DNA of 64,000 nt from Ruegeria arenilitoris (GTDB taxonomy: Bacteria; Pseudomonadota; Alphaproteobacteria; Rhodobacterales; Rhodobacteraceae). The stretch lies in assembly GCF_042675705.1 (NCBI RefSeq), contig NZ_JBHTJJ010000001.1, one strand, 5' to 3'. Shown here one piece after another: positions 50,568 through 59,588 of this stretch. The notes below the pieces were generated by a model. It was given only the letters and a program-made list of their open reading frames with translations, searched no databases and was not told the origin of the DNA. Position numbers and translations under genes: made by a program. How positions within the stretch are numbered: the first letter of the stretch is position 1; every line of letters begins with the position of its first letter.

Positions 50568-51470
50568 GTGAGCGACTGGCTGATCTCCCTCGAAGGCACC
50601 GAGGCCGGACACAGGCTGGCCCTTGGTCTCGCCCTGATGGCGGCCTTCCTGCACGCGGTTTTCGGCGCGCTGCAGAAGGGTCGGCACGATCCCTGGCTGT
50701 CGCGCGGGGCGATCGACGCCTGCTATTGCCTGATGGCCGCGCCCTTTGCGTTCTTCGTCGTGCCCTGGCCCGAACCCTTCATGTGGCCGATATTTGCCGT
50801 GGTCTGGCTGATCCATGTCGCCTACAAGACGCTGCAGGCGATGGCCTATACCAAGGGGTCCTACACCGTGGTCTACCCGGTGGTGCGCGGCACCGGCCCG
50901 CTGTTCACCGTCATCGGTGCCTATCTGCTGTTCAACGAAACCTTCTCGCCCACCCAATGGCTGGGCGTTGCCGTGCTGCTGACCGGTATCTTCGGATTGG
51001 CTGCCTACAATTTCCGCTTCCTGGAAACCAACCGCGAGACTTTGGGCATCGCATTGGCCCTTGCGGTTGCAACCGGCCTCTTCGTGGCGCTCTACACCAC
51101 CTATGACGCCTACGGAATCCGCGCCACGGCTGATCCGTTCACCTTTCTGGCCTGGTTCTTCATGATCGACGGGGCGACAATGCCGATCTACGCCTTCCTG
51201 CGCTGGCGGGCGATGGTTCACCGCCCGGCAATCGGGCCGTTGATGCTGCGGGGGCTTGCAGGCGGGCTGATCGCCCCCATGTCTTTCGGAGCGATCATGC
51301 TGGCCACCCGGCTGGACAAGGTCGGCGAAGCCGCGGTGCTGCGCGAAACCTCGACCGTCTTTGCCGCCCTGATCGGCTGGCTGGCCCTGAAAGAGACCGT
51401 GGGACCTCGGCGCATTATCCTGATGGCACTGATTGCATTGGGCGCGGTAATAGTTGAAATGGGCGGGTGA
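50568..51470 (+). CDS. EamA-like DMT-family transporter
   Basis: The roughly 300-residue, ten-helix protein starts at GTG (VSDWLISLEGTEAGHRLALG). It has YTKGSYTVVYPVVRGTGPLF and AAVLRETSTVFAALIGWLAL, as in EamA proteins. Another in-frame GTG at 50526 lies inside the stem-loop and is rejected. The substrate is unknown. It sits between ftsY and the septation protein gene. Confidence 0.88.
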   Translation: MSDWLISLEGTEAGHRLALGLALMAAFLHAVFGALQKGRHDPWLSRGAIDACYCLMAAPFAFFVVPWPEPFMWPIFAVVWLIHVAYKTLQAMAYTKGSYTVVYPVVRGTGPLFTVIGAYLLFNETFSPTQWLGVAVLLTGIFGLAAYNFRFLETNRETLGIALALAVATGLFVALYTTYDAYGIRATADPFTFLAWFFMIDGATMPIYAFLRWRAMVHRPAIGPLMLRGLAGGLIAPMSFGAIMLATRLDKVGEAAVLRETSTVFAALIGWLALKETVGPRRIILMALIALGAVIVEMGG

Positions 51471-51487
51471 ACAGCAGGACGACAGGC

Positions 51488-52093
51488 ATGGCAGACAAGA
51501 AAGAGATCAATCCGTTTCTGAAACAGGTGCTGGAACTGGGACCACCGCTGGCCTTCTTCTTCATCTACCTGCGCCTGCGCGACGACAGCTTTCTGATCGG
51601 TGGCACCGAATATTCCGGCTTCATCGTGGCCACCATCATCTTCGTTCCGCTGATGCTGGGGGCGATGGGTATCTTGTGGTACCTGACCGGCAAGCTCAGC
51701 CGGATGCAGATCTTCACCGCCATCATGGTCATCTTTTTCGGCGGCCTGACCGCCTGGTTCAACGACGAGCGGTTCTTCAAGATGAAGACGACGCTGGTCT
51801 ACGGGTTCTTCTCGCTGATGCTGGGCATCGGCCTGCTGCAGGGCAAATCCTACCTCGCCTATGTTCTGGACGAGATGCTGCCCATGCGCCACGAGGGCTG
51901 GATGATCCTGACCCGCCGCCTGTGCGCATGTTTCGCCTTGCTGGCGGTGGCCAATGAACTGGTCTGGCGCACCCTGTCCACCGATCTGTGGGTCAAGATC
52001 GAAACCTTTGGCTTCCCCATCGCGCTGATGGGGTTCCTGATGCTGCAATTCAGTATTCTGCAAAGCTATATGGACGATCCGGACAAGCAGTAA
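51488..52093 (+). CDS. Inner-membrane septation protein A (YciB/IspZ)
   Basis: The 201-residue, five- to six-helix protein starts MADKKEINPFLKQVLELGPP. It has GGLTAWFNDERFFKMKTTLV and the end LMLQFSILQSYMDDPDK, as in YciB/IspA. In Shigella its loss blocks septation; in E. coli YciB affects envelope organisation. It begins 17 nt after the transporter, so co-transcription is likely. Confidence 0.93.
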   Translation: MADKKEINPFLKQVLELGPPLAFFFIYLRLRDDSFLIGGTEYSGFIVATIIFVPLMLGAMGILWYLTGKLSRMQIFTAIMVIFFGGLTAWFNDERFFKMKTTLVYGFFSLMLGIGLLQGKSYLAYVLDEMLPMRHEGWMILTRRLCACFALLAVANELVWRTLSTDLWVKIETFGFPIALMGFLMLQFSILQSYMDDPDKQ

Positions 52094-52215
52094 TGCGTCC
52101 CTGACACGGGCCGGCGAACCTTGGGGAAACCTTCGGAAAACCGGATAAAATCCTTGGCTTAGCTCCAAAGCTGTGGAAAGCTGGGAAACCACCCACACCA
52201 CTCATCCGGAGAACC

Positions 52216-52893
52216 GTGTCTTCCATGACCGCCTTTCCGAACAGCGGGTTCCTGTCCGAAGCTTCAGACCGGCTTCGTGATATGCTCACTGCGCTAGCCA
52301 CTTCTGTCTCGCTGGACCGCGGCGAGGTCTTGTTCGAACAAGGCGACGAGGGTGACGCCCTCTATGCCTTGCTGGAAGGCGCTTTGGAGGTGTCCTTCCT
52401 GGCCATGAGCGGGCGCAAGTTGGCGCTCAGCCTGATGCGCCCGGGCGAGGTTTTCGGCGAAATCGCCCTCTTCGACAGCGGCCCGCGCACCGCCACGATC
52501 ACCGCAGCCGAGCCGTCGCGTGTACTGCGCGTGCGTCGCAAGGATCTGATGGAACAAATCCGCAAGCACCCCGAACTGGCCGAGGACATGATCCGGCTGG
52601 CCGGACTGCGGATGCGCTGGATGGGAGCGCAGTTGAACGAGCAGGTGTTCCTGCCGATGCCGGTGCGACTTGCGCGAAAGCTTCTGCTTCTGGCCAACCA
52701 GCAGGACGCGCCGTCCGAACGCATCGCCCTGTCGCAGAGTGAGCTTGCGGAATTTGTCGGCGCAACGCGCGAGGCAGTATCCAAGACGATCTCGACGTGG
52801 AAGCGCTCGAACGTGGTCGAGGCTTCGCGCGGTGGGCTGCAGATCCACGACTTTGACGCCCTGCGCCAACTCGCCGAATCCGATCTGATCTGA
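52216..52893 (+). CDS. Crp/Fnr-family transcriptional regulator
   Basis: The 225-residue protein has a cyclic-nucleotide-binding-like beta roll (VLFEQGDEGDALYALLEGAL, EVFGEIALFDSGPRTATITA) and a C-terminal winged HTH, SQSELAEFVGATREAVSKTI. The N-terminus lacks the FNR cysteines, so it is not an Fe-S sensor. The recognition helix TREAVSK keeps Arg and Glu as in CRP, which suggests TGTGA recognition. The GTG follows GGAGA closely; ATG 52225 is an alternative. A perfect CRP-type site follows 31 nt after the stop. Confidence 0.9.
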   Translation: MSSMTAFPNSGFLSEASDRLRDMLTALATSVSLDRGEVLFEQGDEGDALYALLEGALEVSFLAMSGRKLALSLMRPGEVFGEIALFDSGPRTATITAAEPSRVLRVRRKDLMEQIRKHPELAEDMIRLAGLRMRWMGAQLNEQVFLPMPVRLARKLLLLANQQDAPSERIALSQSELAEFVGATREAVSKTISTWKRSNVVEASRGGLQIHDFDALRQLAESDLI

Positions 52894-52923
52894 TCTGACC
52901 TGCTGCCTGGAAAATGGCCCGGA

Positions 52924-52939
52924 TGTGATCCGCTTCACA
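52924..52939. promoter_or_regulatory. CRP-type binding site
   Basis: TGTGATCCGCTTCACA is a perfect TGTGA-N6-TCACA match to the CRP consensus. It lies 31 nt downstream of a Crp/Fnr gene and upstream of a promoter-like pair. It is centred about 74 nt before the predicted start of the candidate small RNA, a usual class I activator position. Confidence 0.75.
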
Positions 52940-53005
52940 TACAACGGGATTCGCTTCCATTAGGTAGTGAATTGTTACCGTAGGGTGCCAGAGTATCATC
53001 CCCGA

Positions 53006-53067
53006 TATCTGTCCACTGGCATCTCCCTGCACCAGAGCCACGCGCCTCCCCGGCGTGTGGCTCTTTT
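53006..53067 (+). ncRNA. Candidate small RNA (about 60 nt) with intrinsic terminator
   Basis: A promoter-like TTGTTA (52972-52977) and TATCAT (52994-52999), 16 bp apart, predict a start near 53006. The transcript contains AUCUCCCU and ends in a strong hairpin whose loop is UCCCC: AGAGCCACGCGCC (53034-53046) with GGCGTGTGGCTCT (53052-53064), then UUUU. A CRP-type site lies upstream. There is no ORF. Boundaries are predicted, not mapped. Confidence 0.5.
53034..53067 (+). terminator. Strong intrinsic terminator
   Basis: A 13-bp stem (one G-U pair) with loop TCCCC, followed by four T. It ends the + strand transcript, either of the Crp/Fnr gene or of the separate short RNA. On the other strand degP ends at 53141, 74 nt away. 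Confidence 0.88.
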
Positions 53068-53140
53068 GATTTCTGCAAACAAAAACGAAAATCGGCCGGA
53101 GCATCTGCCCCGGCCGATCATATTGACCAAACTGGCTGTC

Positions 53141-54634
53141 CTACTCTTCGAGGCTCAGCGCGACGAAGCGCGGATCGCCACCGCGACGCACCAGCAGCAG
53201 CAGCGACTTGCGCCCCGCCTCCCGAGCCTCGTCCATCCGATCCTCGAGATCGGCGATCGACGACACTTTCTGCTGACCAGCCTCGGTGATCAGGTCGCCT
53301 GCCCGCAGACCCTTGGCGTAGGCTTCGGAGGCCTCATCCACATCCGTCACAACCAGACCATCCGCGTCCGCGTCCAGACCCAGATCCTCGCGCAATGTGT
53401 CGGTCAGCGGCGAAATCGTCAGGCCAAGGATGTCTGCATTCTCGTCCAGCGGTGCCTCTTCCGCACCATCATCATCGCCGGTTTCCGCACGCTCGGCATC
53501 CTCGCGACGCCCCAGAGTGACAAGCACGGTCTGAGTGCTGCCGTCCCGCTGAACAACCACGCGCACGGACTTGCCGACCGGGGTCTCACCGACCTGCCGC
53601 ACCAATCCGCGCGTGTCCTTCACCTCGACACCATCAAAGCTGAGAATCACATCCCCTGCGAGCAGACCCGCCTCTTTGGCAGGGCCATCCGGCACATCGC
53701 TGATCAGCGCACCGCCCGGCTTGTCGAGGCCCATCGCCTCGGCCATATCCTCGGTCACGTCCTGAATGCGGACACCCAGCCAGCCGCGGCGGGTTTCGCC
53801 GAATTCCCGCAATTGATCGACAACCTTGGACACCACGTTCGACGCCATCGAGAACCCGATGCCGATCGACCCGCCATTCGGCGACAAGATCGCGGTGTTC
53901 ACACCGATGACCTGACCGTCCATGTTGAACAGAGGACCGCCCGAGTTGCCCCGGTTGATGGCCGCATCCGTCTGGATATAGTCGTCATAGGAACCGCTGA
54001 GCTCGCGATTACGCGCCGAGACGATCCCGGCAGATACCGAGAAGCCCTGGCCCAGCGGGTTGCCCATGGCAACCACCCAGTCCCCCACAAGCGCTGTGTC
54101 GCTGTCGCCGAAAGTGACGTATTTCAGCGGACCCGACGCCTCGACCTTGAGCAACGCAATGTCCGTTTTCTCATCCGTTCCAATGACCTTGGCCGGCAGC
54201 TCTTTTACAGGCTGACCATCGCCGGGAAAGAACTCGATCAGAATTTCATCCGCCTCTGCGATGACGTGATTGTTGGTGACGATGTAGCCATCCTCGGAAA
54301 TCACGAAGCCCGATCCCAAGGCATTGCTGCGGCGCGGGCGATTGTCCTGGTCGCCATTGCGGTCCTGGAACTCGCGGAAAAAGTCCTCGAAGGGGGACCC
54401 TTCGGGAACGATCCCCTGCGCGCCCGACTGCCCCTCGATCAAGGTCGTCGTTGTGATGTTGACCACGGCCGGGCTGATCCGGTTGACCAGCGGCGCCAGG
54501 CTTTCCTGACGGGCCTGTGCAGCCAACGTCTGGAGCAACAATAGGGAAACCGCGGCAAAGGCCAGCCATAAAAGCCGCGCCATCGTCACCACATCGTCCC
54601 GGCGGACGGATACACTGCGTGCTACTGCCTGCAC
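53141..54634 (-). CDS. Periplasmic serine endoprotease DegP/DegQ (Do family)
   Basis: The 497-residue protein has a signal (LLWLAFAAVSLLLLQTLAAQ) and an intact catalytic triad: His in SEDGYIVTNNHVIAEAD, Asp in EKTDIALLKV, Ser in AINRGNSGGPLFNMDGQ. Two PDZ domains follow (from GWLGVRIQDVTEDMAE and from DILGLTISPLTDTLREDL). It degrades misfolded periplasmic proteins. The GTG at 54634 is chosen because AAGGAG lies 7 nt upstream. It follows hflK-hflC-DUF2065, the usual alphaproteobacterial order. Confidence 0.96.
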   Translation of the reverse strand: MQAVARSVSVRRDDVVTMARLLWLAFAAVSLLLLQTLAAQARQESLAPLVNRISPAVVNITTTTLIEGQSGAQGIVPEGSPFEDFFREFQDRNGDQDNRPRRSNALGSGFVISEDGYIVTNNHVIAEADEILIEFFPGDGQPVKELPAKVIGTDEKTDIALLKVEASGPLKYVTFGDSDTALVGDWVVAMGNPLGQGFSVSAGIVSARNRELSGSYDDYIQTDAAINRGNSGGPLFNMDGQVIGVNTAILSPNGGSIGIGFSMASNVVSKVVDQLREFGETRRGWLGVRIQDVTEDMAEAMGLDKPGGALISDVPDGPAKEAGLLAGDVILSFDGVEVKDTRGLVRQVGETPVGKSVRVVVQRDGSTQTVLVTLGRREDAERAETGDDDGAEEAPLDENADILGLTISPLTDTLREDLGLDADADGLVVTDVDEASEAYAKGLRAGDLITEAGQQKVSSIADLEDRMDEAREAGRKSLLLLVRRGGDPRFVALSLEE

Positions 54635-54764
54635 TTGGTCTCTCCTTGTCGACATTGTTCTGTTGGTGGCTGCCTGAGCAGCTTGCTGGGAAACAATGTA
54701 GTCAGTTTGTGACCGCCCGCAACTCGGGAAGTTGAGGAATTCACTGCCAGTTTATTTCGACCGA

Positions 54765-54959
54765 TCAAAACCCCAACCGATTGGCCGTCCACAACAGGAC
54801 GAAGCCACTGACCACACAAAGAAGTCCGACCAGTCTGCGGGCCGGCTCGGGAATGCTGCGCAAGGCCTCAAGCATCCGCTCGACAAGCGAAGGGGCCAGC
54901 GCATAGGCCAGCCCCTCGACAATCAACACCAGCCCGAAGGCCAGCAGGATCATGCCCAT
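54765..54959 (-). CDS. DUF2065 small membrane protein
   Basis: The 64-residue, two-helix protein reads MGMILLAFGLVLIVEGLAYA and then RRLVGLLCVVSGFVLLWTA. It is found next to hflK/hflC in many proteobacteria and has no known role. The ATG overlaps the hflC stop by one nt (TGATG), so translation is coupled. Confidence 0.88.
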   Translation of the reverse strand: MGMILLAFGLVLIVEGLAYALAPSLVERMLEALRSIPEPARRLVGLLCVVSGFVLLWTANRLGF

Positions 54960-55852
54960 CACTCGGCCACCGGTGCGGCACCCAACCGCCCTTCGGACGA
55001 CCGGAGATAGTGGAAGAACTCGGAATCTGGCCGCAGCACCAACGAGCTGTTGTTGCCCTGCAGGGCATTCTCGTAGGCGGTCAAGGACCGGTAGAATTCA
55101 AAGAAATCCGGGTCCTTGCCGTAGGCTTCGGCAAAAATCGCATTGCGCTGCGCGTCCGCTTCACCGCGGACGATCTCGGCTTCGCGACGGGCTTCCGACA
55201 CCAGCTCGACCACGGTGCGGTCGGCTTGGGCGCGGATGCGCTGCGCGGCTTCCTCACCACGCGCGACCTCGTCGGCGGCCTCGCGTTCGCGCTCGGCGCG
55301 CATCCGAGCAAAGGTCGCTTCGAGGTTGGCCTGCGGCAGGTCAGTGCGCTTCAGGCGAACGTCGATCACCTCAAGGCCCAGATCCCGCGCCTCGGTGATG
55401 GCGCCGTTTCGGATGCGAAGCATCAGCGCCGCCCGGTCCGAGCTGAGGATGTCATTCGAGCTGACCGAACCCAGCACTTCGCGGGTCTTGGCGCGCAGGA
55501 TCGAATCCAGGCGCGCCTCGGCGGTCTGAATACCGCCTGCGCCCACGGCCTCGCGGAATTGGCGCACGTCGGTGATGCGATAGCGGGCAAAGGCATCGAC
55601 CACCAAACGACGGTCATCCAGTGGCGTTACTTCCAGCGGCCCGACCTCGCGGCTGAGGATACGGTCGTCATATCGCACCACTTCCTGGATGACCGGAATC
55701 TTGAAAGCCAGGCCCGGCTCCTCCTTGACGTCGATCACGCGGCCGAATTGCAGAACCAGCGCCTTTTCACGCTCGTCCACAATAAAGACCGCCGACAGGG
55801 CAATCACGATCGCCACGAAAACGGCTGGCAGGATAAATGTTGTCTTGCGCAT
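54959..55852 (-). CDS. hflC: FtsH regulator HflC (SPFH protein)
   Basis: The 297-residue protein has an N-terminal membrane anchor (ILPAVFVAIVIALSAVFIVD) and a periplasmic SPFH domain (REKALVLQFGRVIDVKEEPG). A long coiled helix (ANLEATFARMRAEREREADE-like) and FEFYRSLTAYENALQGNNSS at the end follow. HflK and HflC form a cage around the membrane protease FtsH and control its access to substrates. It begins 3 nt after hflK. Confidence 0.97.
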   Translation of the reverse strand: MRKTTFILPAVFVAIVIALSAVFIVDEREKALVLQFGRVIDVKEEPGLAFKIPVIQEVVRYDDRILSREVGPLEVTPLDDRRLVVDAFARYRITDVRQFREAVGAGGIQTAEARLDSILRAKTREVLGSVSSNDILSSDRAALMLRIRNGAITEARDLGLEVIDVRLKRTDLPQANLEATFARMRAEREREAADEVARGEEAAQRIRAQADRTVVELVSEARREAEIVRGEADAQRNAIFAEAYGKDPDFFEFYRSLTAYENALQGNNSSLVLRPDSEFFHYLRSSEGRLGAAPVAE

Positions 55853-55855
55853 AGA

Positions 55856-57010
55856 TCAGTTCTCCCCTGCCGAATTGCGGCGCAGTTCGTTCAGCGGCAG
55901 ATAGGGCACAACGCCCTGCCCGTCACCCGATCCGCCGGTGCCTTCGTCCAGAATGATCTTATCCACGTCGCGCAAAATCTGCTCCATCCGTTCAAGGTAC
56001 AGGCGCTTGCGGGTCACGTCAGGCGCCTTGGAATACTCTTCCAGAACCGCGCTGAAGCGGCTGGCCTCGCCCTCGGCTTCGTTCACGACCTGTGCCCGAT
56101 AGCCTTCGGCCTCTTCCAGCACCTGCGCGGCTTCACCACGCGCGCCGGCCAAAACCCGGTTCGCATAGGCATCGGCCTGCTTCTCCAGCCGGTCGCGTTC
56201 CTGTCCAGCCGACTGAACCTCGCGGAAGGCATCCTTGACCGGTTCCGGTGGGTCGGCGCCGTCAAAGTTCACACGGACGATGTTGATACCCGAGTTGTAG
56301 CTGTCCAGAGTCGACTGGATCAGTTCCTCAAGCCGTTCGGCGATGATAGCACGGTCGCGGTTCAGGATCGGCGCAAGGTCCGACTGCGCGATGATCTCGC
56401 GCATGGCCGACTCAGACACGGCCTGGATAGTTTGTTTCGGGTCGCGCAGGTTGAACAGGTAGTCCGCAGGATTCGAGATATTCCAGACCACCTGGAAATC
56501 GATATCGACGATATTTTCGTCGCCCGTCAGCATCAGCCCGGCGTCCGAACCGCGACCGCCCGATCCGATGGTTTCGGTCTGTTCGACCTTCACCGGGATG
56601 ACTTCGGCCGTGACAACAGGCCACGGGGCAAAGTTCAGACCTTCGGTGCCGATTCCGGTAAAGCGACCGAACAGCAGTTCAACCGACTGCTCTTCGGGCT
56701 TGACCGTATAGGCGCTGGCAAAGCCCCACAGAACCAGAGCGGCAACCCCGCCCAGCAGGATGGTGCCCTTGGTAATTGCCGGGCCGCCACCGCCGCCCTG
56801 GCCGGATCCGTTGCCGCCTCGGCCCCCGCCGCCGCGCCCGCCCATCAGCACGCGCAGCTGCTCCTGGCCTTTTTTCATCAACTCGTCGATCTCGGGGATC
56901 TGCGGCCCGTCGCCTTCGGGCGGGCGTCGCCCGTCCCCATTGTTTCCCCGGTTTCCTCCGCCACCGGATGAGCCTCCGCCCCCCCAGGGGCCTCCGCTGT
57001 TGCCCGCCAT
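55856..57010 (-). CDS. hflK: FtsH regulator HflK (SPFH protein)
   Basis: The 384-residue protein has an N-terminal Gly-rich tail (WGGGGSSGGGGNRGNNGDGR), one membrane segment (ILLGGVAALVLWGFASAYTV), an SPFH domain, and a C-terminal coiled helix (VVNEAEGEASRFSAVLEEYS). Start 57010 is chosen over 57019 because the AAGGGA site has proper spacing only there. It partners HflC on FtsH. Confidence 0.97.
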   Translation of the reverse strand: MAGNSGGPWGGGGSSGGGGNRGNNGDGRRPPEGDGPQIPEIDELMKKGQEQLRVLMGGRGGGGRGGNGSGQGGGGGPAITKGTILLGGVAALVLWGFASAYTVKPEEQSVELLFGRFTGIGTEGLNFAPWPVVTAEVIPVKVEQTETIGSGGRGSDAGLMLTGDENIVDIDFQVVWNISNPADYLFNLRDPKQTIQAVSESAMREIIAQSDLAPILNRDRAIIAERLEELIQSTLDSYNSGINIVRVNFDGADPPEPVKDAFREVQSAGQERDRLEKQADAYANRVLAGARGEAAQVLEEAEGYRAQVVNEAEGEASRFSAVLEEYSKAPDVTRKRLYLERMEQILRDVDKIILDEGTGGSGDGQGVVPYLPLNELRRNSAGEN

Positions 57011-57082
57011 GTGTTTCATTTCCCTTGTTTTGGCCCGTGTGCTCACGGGATCACTTGTAACCTGTGTGCGCGCGCTTGCAAA

Positions 57083-58441
57083 TCAAGCGGTACGCACGGG
57101 TTGCCGCATGGTTACCAGTTCTTCAGCCATTACTGGATGAACCGCAACCGTGCGATCGAAATCTTCTTTTGTCGCCCCCATCTTGACCGCGATGCCAGCC
57201 AACTGGATCATCTCGCCCGCGCCGGGGGCGACGATGTGACACCCCAGCACCTTGCGGGTGGCCTGACTTACGATCAGCTTCATCAATACCCATTGCGTGC
57301 TGCCTGCGAACGCCTTCTGCATCGGTTTGAACGAGGTCGCATAGACCTCGATCGGCTCCTGCTCGGCGGCGGCCTCCTCGCTCAGCCCCACGGTGCCCAT
57401 CTCGGGCTGGGTGAAGATCGCGGTCGGGATCAGCTCGTGATCCACCGGGGTGGGGTTGCCCTTGAACACGGTCTCGACAAAGGCCATTCCCTCGCGGATG
57501 GCGACCGGGGTCAGGTTCACCCGGTCGGTCACGTCACCGATGGCATAGATCGAGGGCACCGCCGTCTGGCTGTATTCATCCACGATGATCTCGCCCTTGC
57601 GGCCACGCTCGACGCCCAGCGCCTCGAGCCCTAGGTCGTCCGCGTTCGGCGCCCGGCCCGTGGCATACATCACCACGTCGAACAGCCGCTCGGTGCCGTT
57701 GGTCGCCTTGACCCGGATCTTGTCGCCCTCGCGCGCCATCTCCAGCACGTTGGTGCCCAGATGCACGTCGACGCCGTTCTGGCACATCTCTTCGCAGATC
57801 AGCCCGCGCGCCTCGTCGTCGAAACCGCGCAGAATCTGCGCGCCGCGATAAAACTGCGTGGTCTTGACGCCCATGCCGTTCATGATCCCGGCGAATTCGC
57901 AGGCGATATAGCCGCCGCCGACGATCAGCATGGTCTCGGGCAGCTTCTCAAGGTGGAAAATCTCATTCGAGGTGATCGCCAGATCTGAACCGGGGAATTC
58001 CGGCACCACAGGGCGCCCGCCGGTGGCGATCAGGATGTGCTTGGCCGCCTTGCGGGTGCCGTCGGCCAGTTCAACCGTATGCGGGTCGACCAGTTTCGCG
58101 CGCTGGTCAAAGGTTTCGACGCCGTTGTTCTTGAGGATGTTGCGATAGATCCCTTCCAGCCGGTCCAGCTCGGCATGCAGTTTGCCGCGGAACTGCGGCC
58201 AGTCGAAAGCGCCCGGCTGAATGTCCCAACCATAGGCACGAGCGTCCTCGACCATTCCCGCGTATTCGCTGGCAAACACCATCAGCTTTTTGGGAACGCA
58301 GCCACGGATCACGCAGGTTCCGCCATAGCGGTCCTCTTCGGCCAGCGCGACCTTGGCCCCGGTTTCGCCCGCCGCCACGCGCGCCGCGCGGACACCGCCT
58401 GAACCGCCTCCAATGACGAAAAGATCATAGTCAAAGCTCAT
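57083..58441 (-). CDS. gor: Glutathione-disulfide reductase
   Basis: The enzyme reduces GSSG with NADPH and FAD. The 452-residue protein has the redox disulfide in GGTCVIRGCVPKKLM, the FAD motif FVIGGGSGGVRAARVA, the NADPH motif LIVGGGYIACEFAGIMNGMG, and the C-terminal active-site HPVMAEELVTM (His-Glu pair). It starts 119 nt after rpiA and lies upstream of hflK on the same strand. Confidence 0.97.
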   Translation of the reverse strand: MSFDYDLFVIGGGSGGVRAARVAAGETGAKVALAEEDRYGGTCVIRGCVPKKLMVFASEYAGMVEDARAYGWDIQPGAFDWPQFRGKLHAELDRLEGIYRNILKNNGVETFDQRAKLVDPHTVELADGTRKAAKHILIATGGRPVVPEFPGSDLAITSNEIFHLEKLPETMLIVGGGYIACEFAGIMNGMGVKTTQFYRGAQILRGFDDEARGLICEEMCQNGVDVHLGTNVLEMAREGDKIRVKATNGTERLFDVVMYATGRAPNADDLGLEALGVERGRKGEIIVDEYSQTAVPSIYAIGDVTDRVNLTPVAIREGMAFVETVFKGNPTPVDHELIPTAIFTQPEMGTVGLSEEAAAEQEPIEVYATSFKPMQKAFAGSTQWVLMKLIVSQATRKVLGCHIVAPGAGEMIQLAGIAVKMGATKEDFDRTVAVHPVMAEELVTMRQPVRTA

Positions 58442-58560
58442 GCCGCGTTCCTTTTGTCAGCCTGCCTGAAATTGCCCTGAGTATTTGGGGGCGTGAATGA
58501 TCGTGCCAACCCCTTGGCCCGGAAATCGCACACCGCTGTGAAGCAGGGTGCGCGGTCGGC

Positions 58561-59346
58561 TCAGTCGGCCAGGTCCGAAAAGAGGTTATCGTGCTCGTCG
58601 CCCAACCGATCCAGCTCGATCGTACCGCTGTTGAAATCGCGCAGCTCGACCCGGCCGTCGCCGTGGCCGATCACGACCTTGTCGCAGATGTCGATGAACA
58701 GCCCATTTTCGACCACACCCGGTATCTGGTTCAGCACCAGAGCCAGTTGCCTCGGGTTGCCGATGCGTTGCAGGTGCAGGTCGAGTATGTGATTGCCCTC
58801 ATCCGTCACGGTCGGCGCCTCGTTGTTCATCCTCAAGGTCGCCGAAGTGCCCAGCACGTCCATCGTGTCCAGCAACTCCTCGATCAGCGTGCGCGTGGTC
58901 TGCCAGCCAAAGGGAATGACCTCGACCGGCAGCGGGAACGCCCCCAGCGCCTCGACCTCTTTGCCCGCATCGGCGATCACGATCATCTGGTCGCTGGCCG
59001 TGGCCACGATCTTTTCCTGCAGCAACGCCGCGCCGCCGCCCTTGATCAGGTTCAATTCACCGTCGAACTCGTCGGCGCCATCGATCGTCACGTCCAGCCA
59101 ACCCGCCTGATCCAGCGAAACAACCTCGATCCCGACCTCGCGCGCCAACTGTGCCGTAGCCGTCGACGTCGGGACGCCTTTGATCCGCAGATCTTCGTCC
59201 CGCACCCGCTCTCCCAGACGACGCACCAACCATGCAGCGGTCGATCCGGTACCCAGACCCACGCGCATCCCCTCTTCGACCATCTCGGCCGCGCGATAGG
59301 CTGCGACACTCTTGGCCCGGTCGATGGGTGACAACTCTGCTGTCAT
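58561..59346 (-). CDS. rpiA: Ribose-5-phosphate isomerase A
   Basis: RpiA interconverts ribose-5-phosphate and ribulose-5-phosphate in the pentose phosphate pathway. The 261-residue protein has VGLGTGSTAAWLVRRLGERV, DVTIDGADEFDGELNLIKGG and GAALLQEKIVA, the phosphate and active-site loops. It diverges from sdaA with 242 nt between starts. Confidence 0.97.
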   Translation of the reverse strand: MTAELSPIDRAKSVAAYRAAEMVEEGMRVGLGTGSTAAWLVRRLGERVRDEDLRIKGVPTSTATAQLAREVGIEVVSLDQAGWLDVTIDGADEFDGELNLIKGGGAALLQEKIVATASDQMIVIADAGKEVEALGAFPLPVEVIPFGWQTTRTLIEELLDTMDVLGTSATLRMNNEAPTVTDEGNHILDLHLQRIGNPRQLALVLNQIPGVVENGLFIDICDKVVIGHGDGRVELRDFNSGTIELDRLGDEHDNLFSDLAD

Positions 59347-59588
59347 TGCGGCTTCCCCTCAGTTCTTTGCGGAACTTATACGGAAAGCCCTGCCCGACTG
59401 CGAGGCCGAAAATCCGCGGGACCGGCGCAATAATCGATACACGAATACGCGTTTCCCATCGGAAACGTCGCAATCAAATCTTCTGTAGTCGGCTCGGTTG
59501 TGTAAATAAAGCGCATACAGTTTCCCAGCGGTTCGGGCGGTTCAAACCGGCCCGGCCGCCAACTCGCCACAAGGCTCAGCGACCAGAC

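Noticed and set aside
59347..59588. Glycine riboswitch upstream of sdaA (also considered for glyQ)
   Set aside because: The conserved glycine-aptamer segments are not present in either leader.
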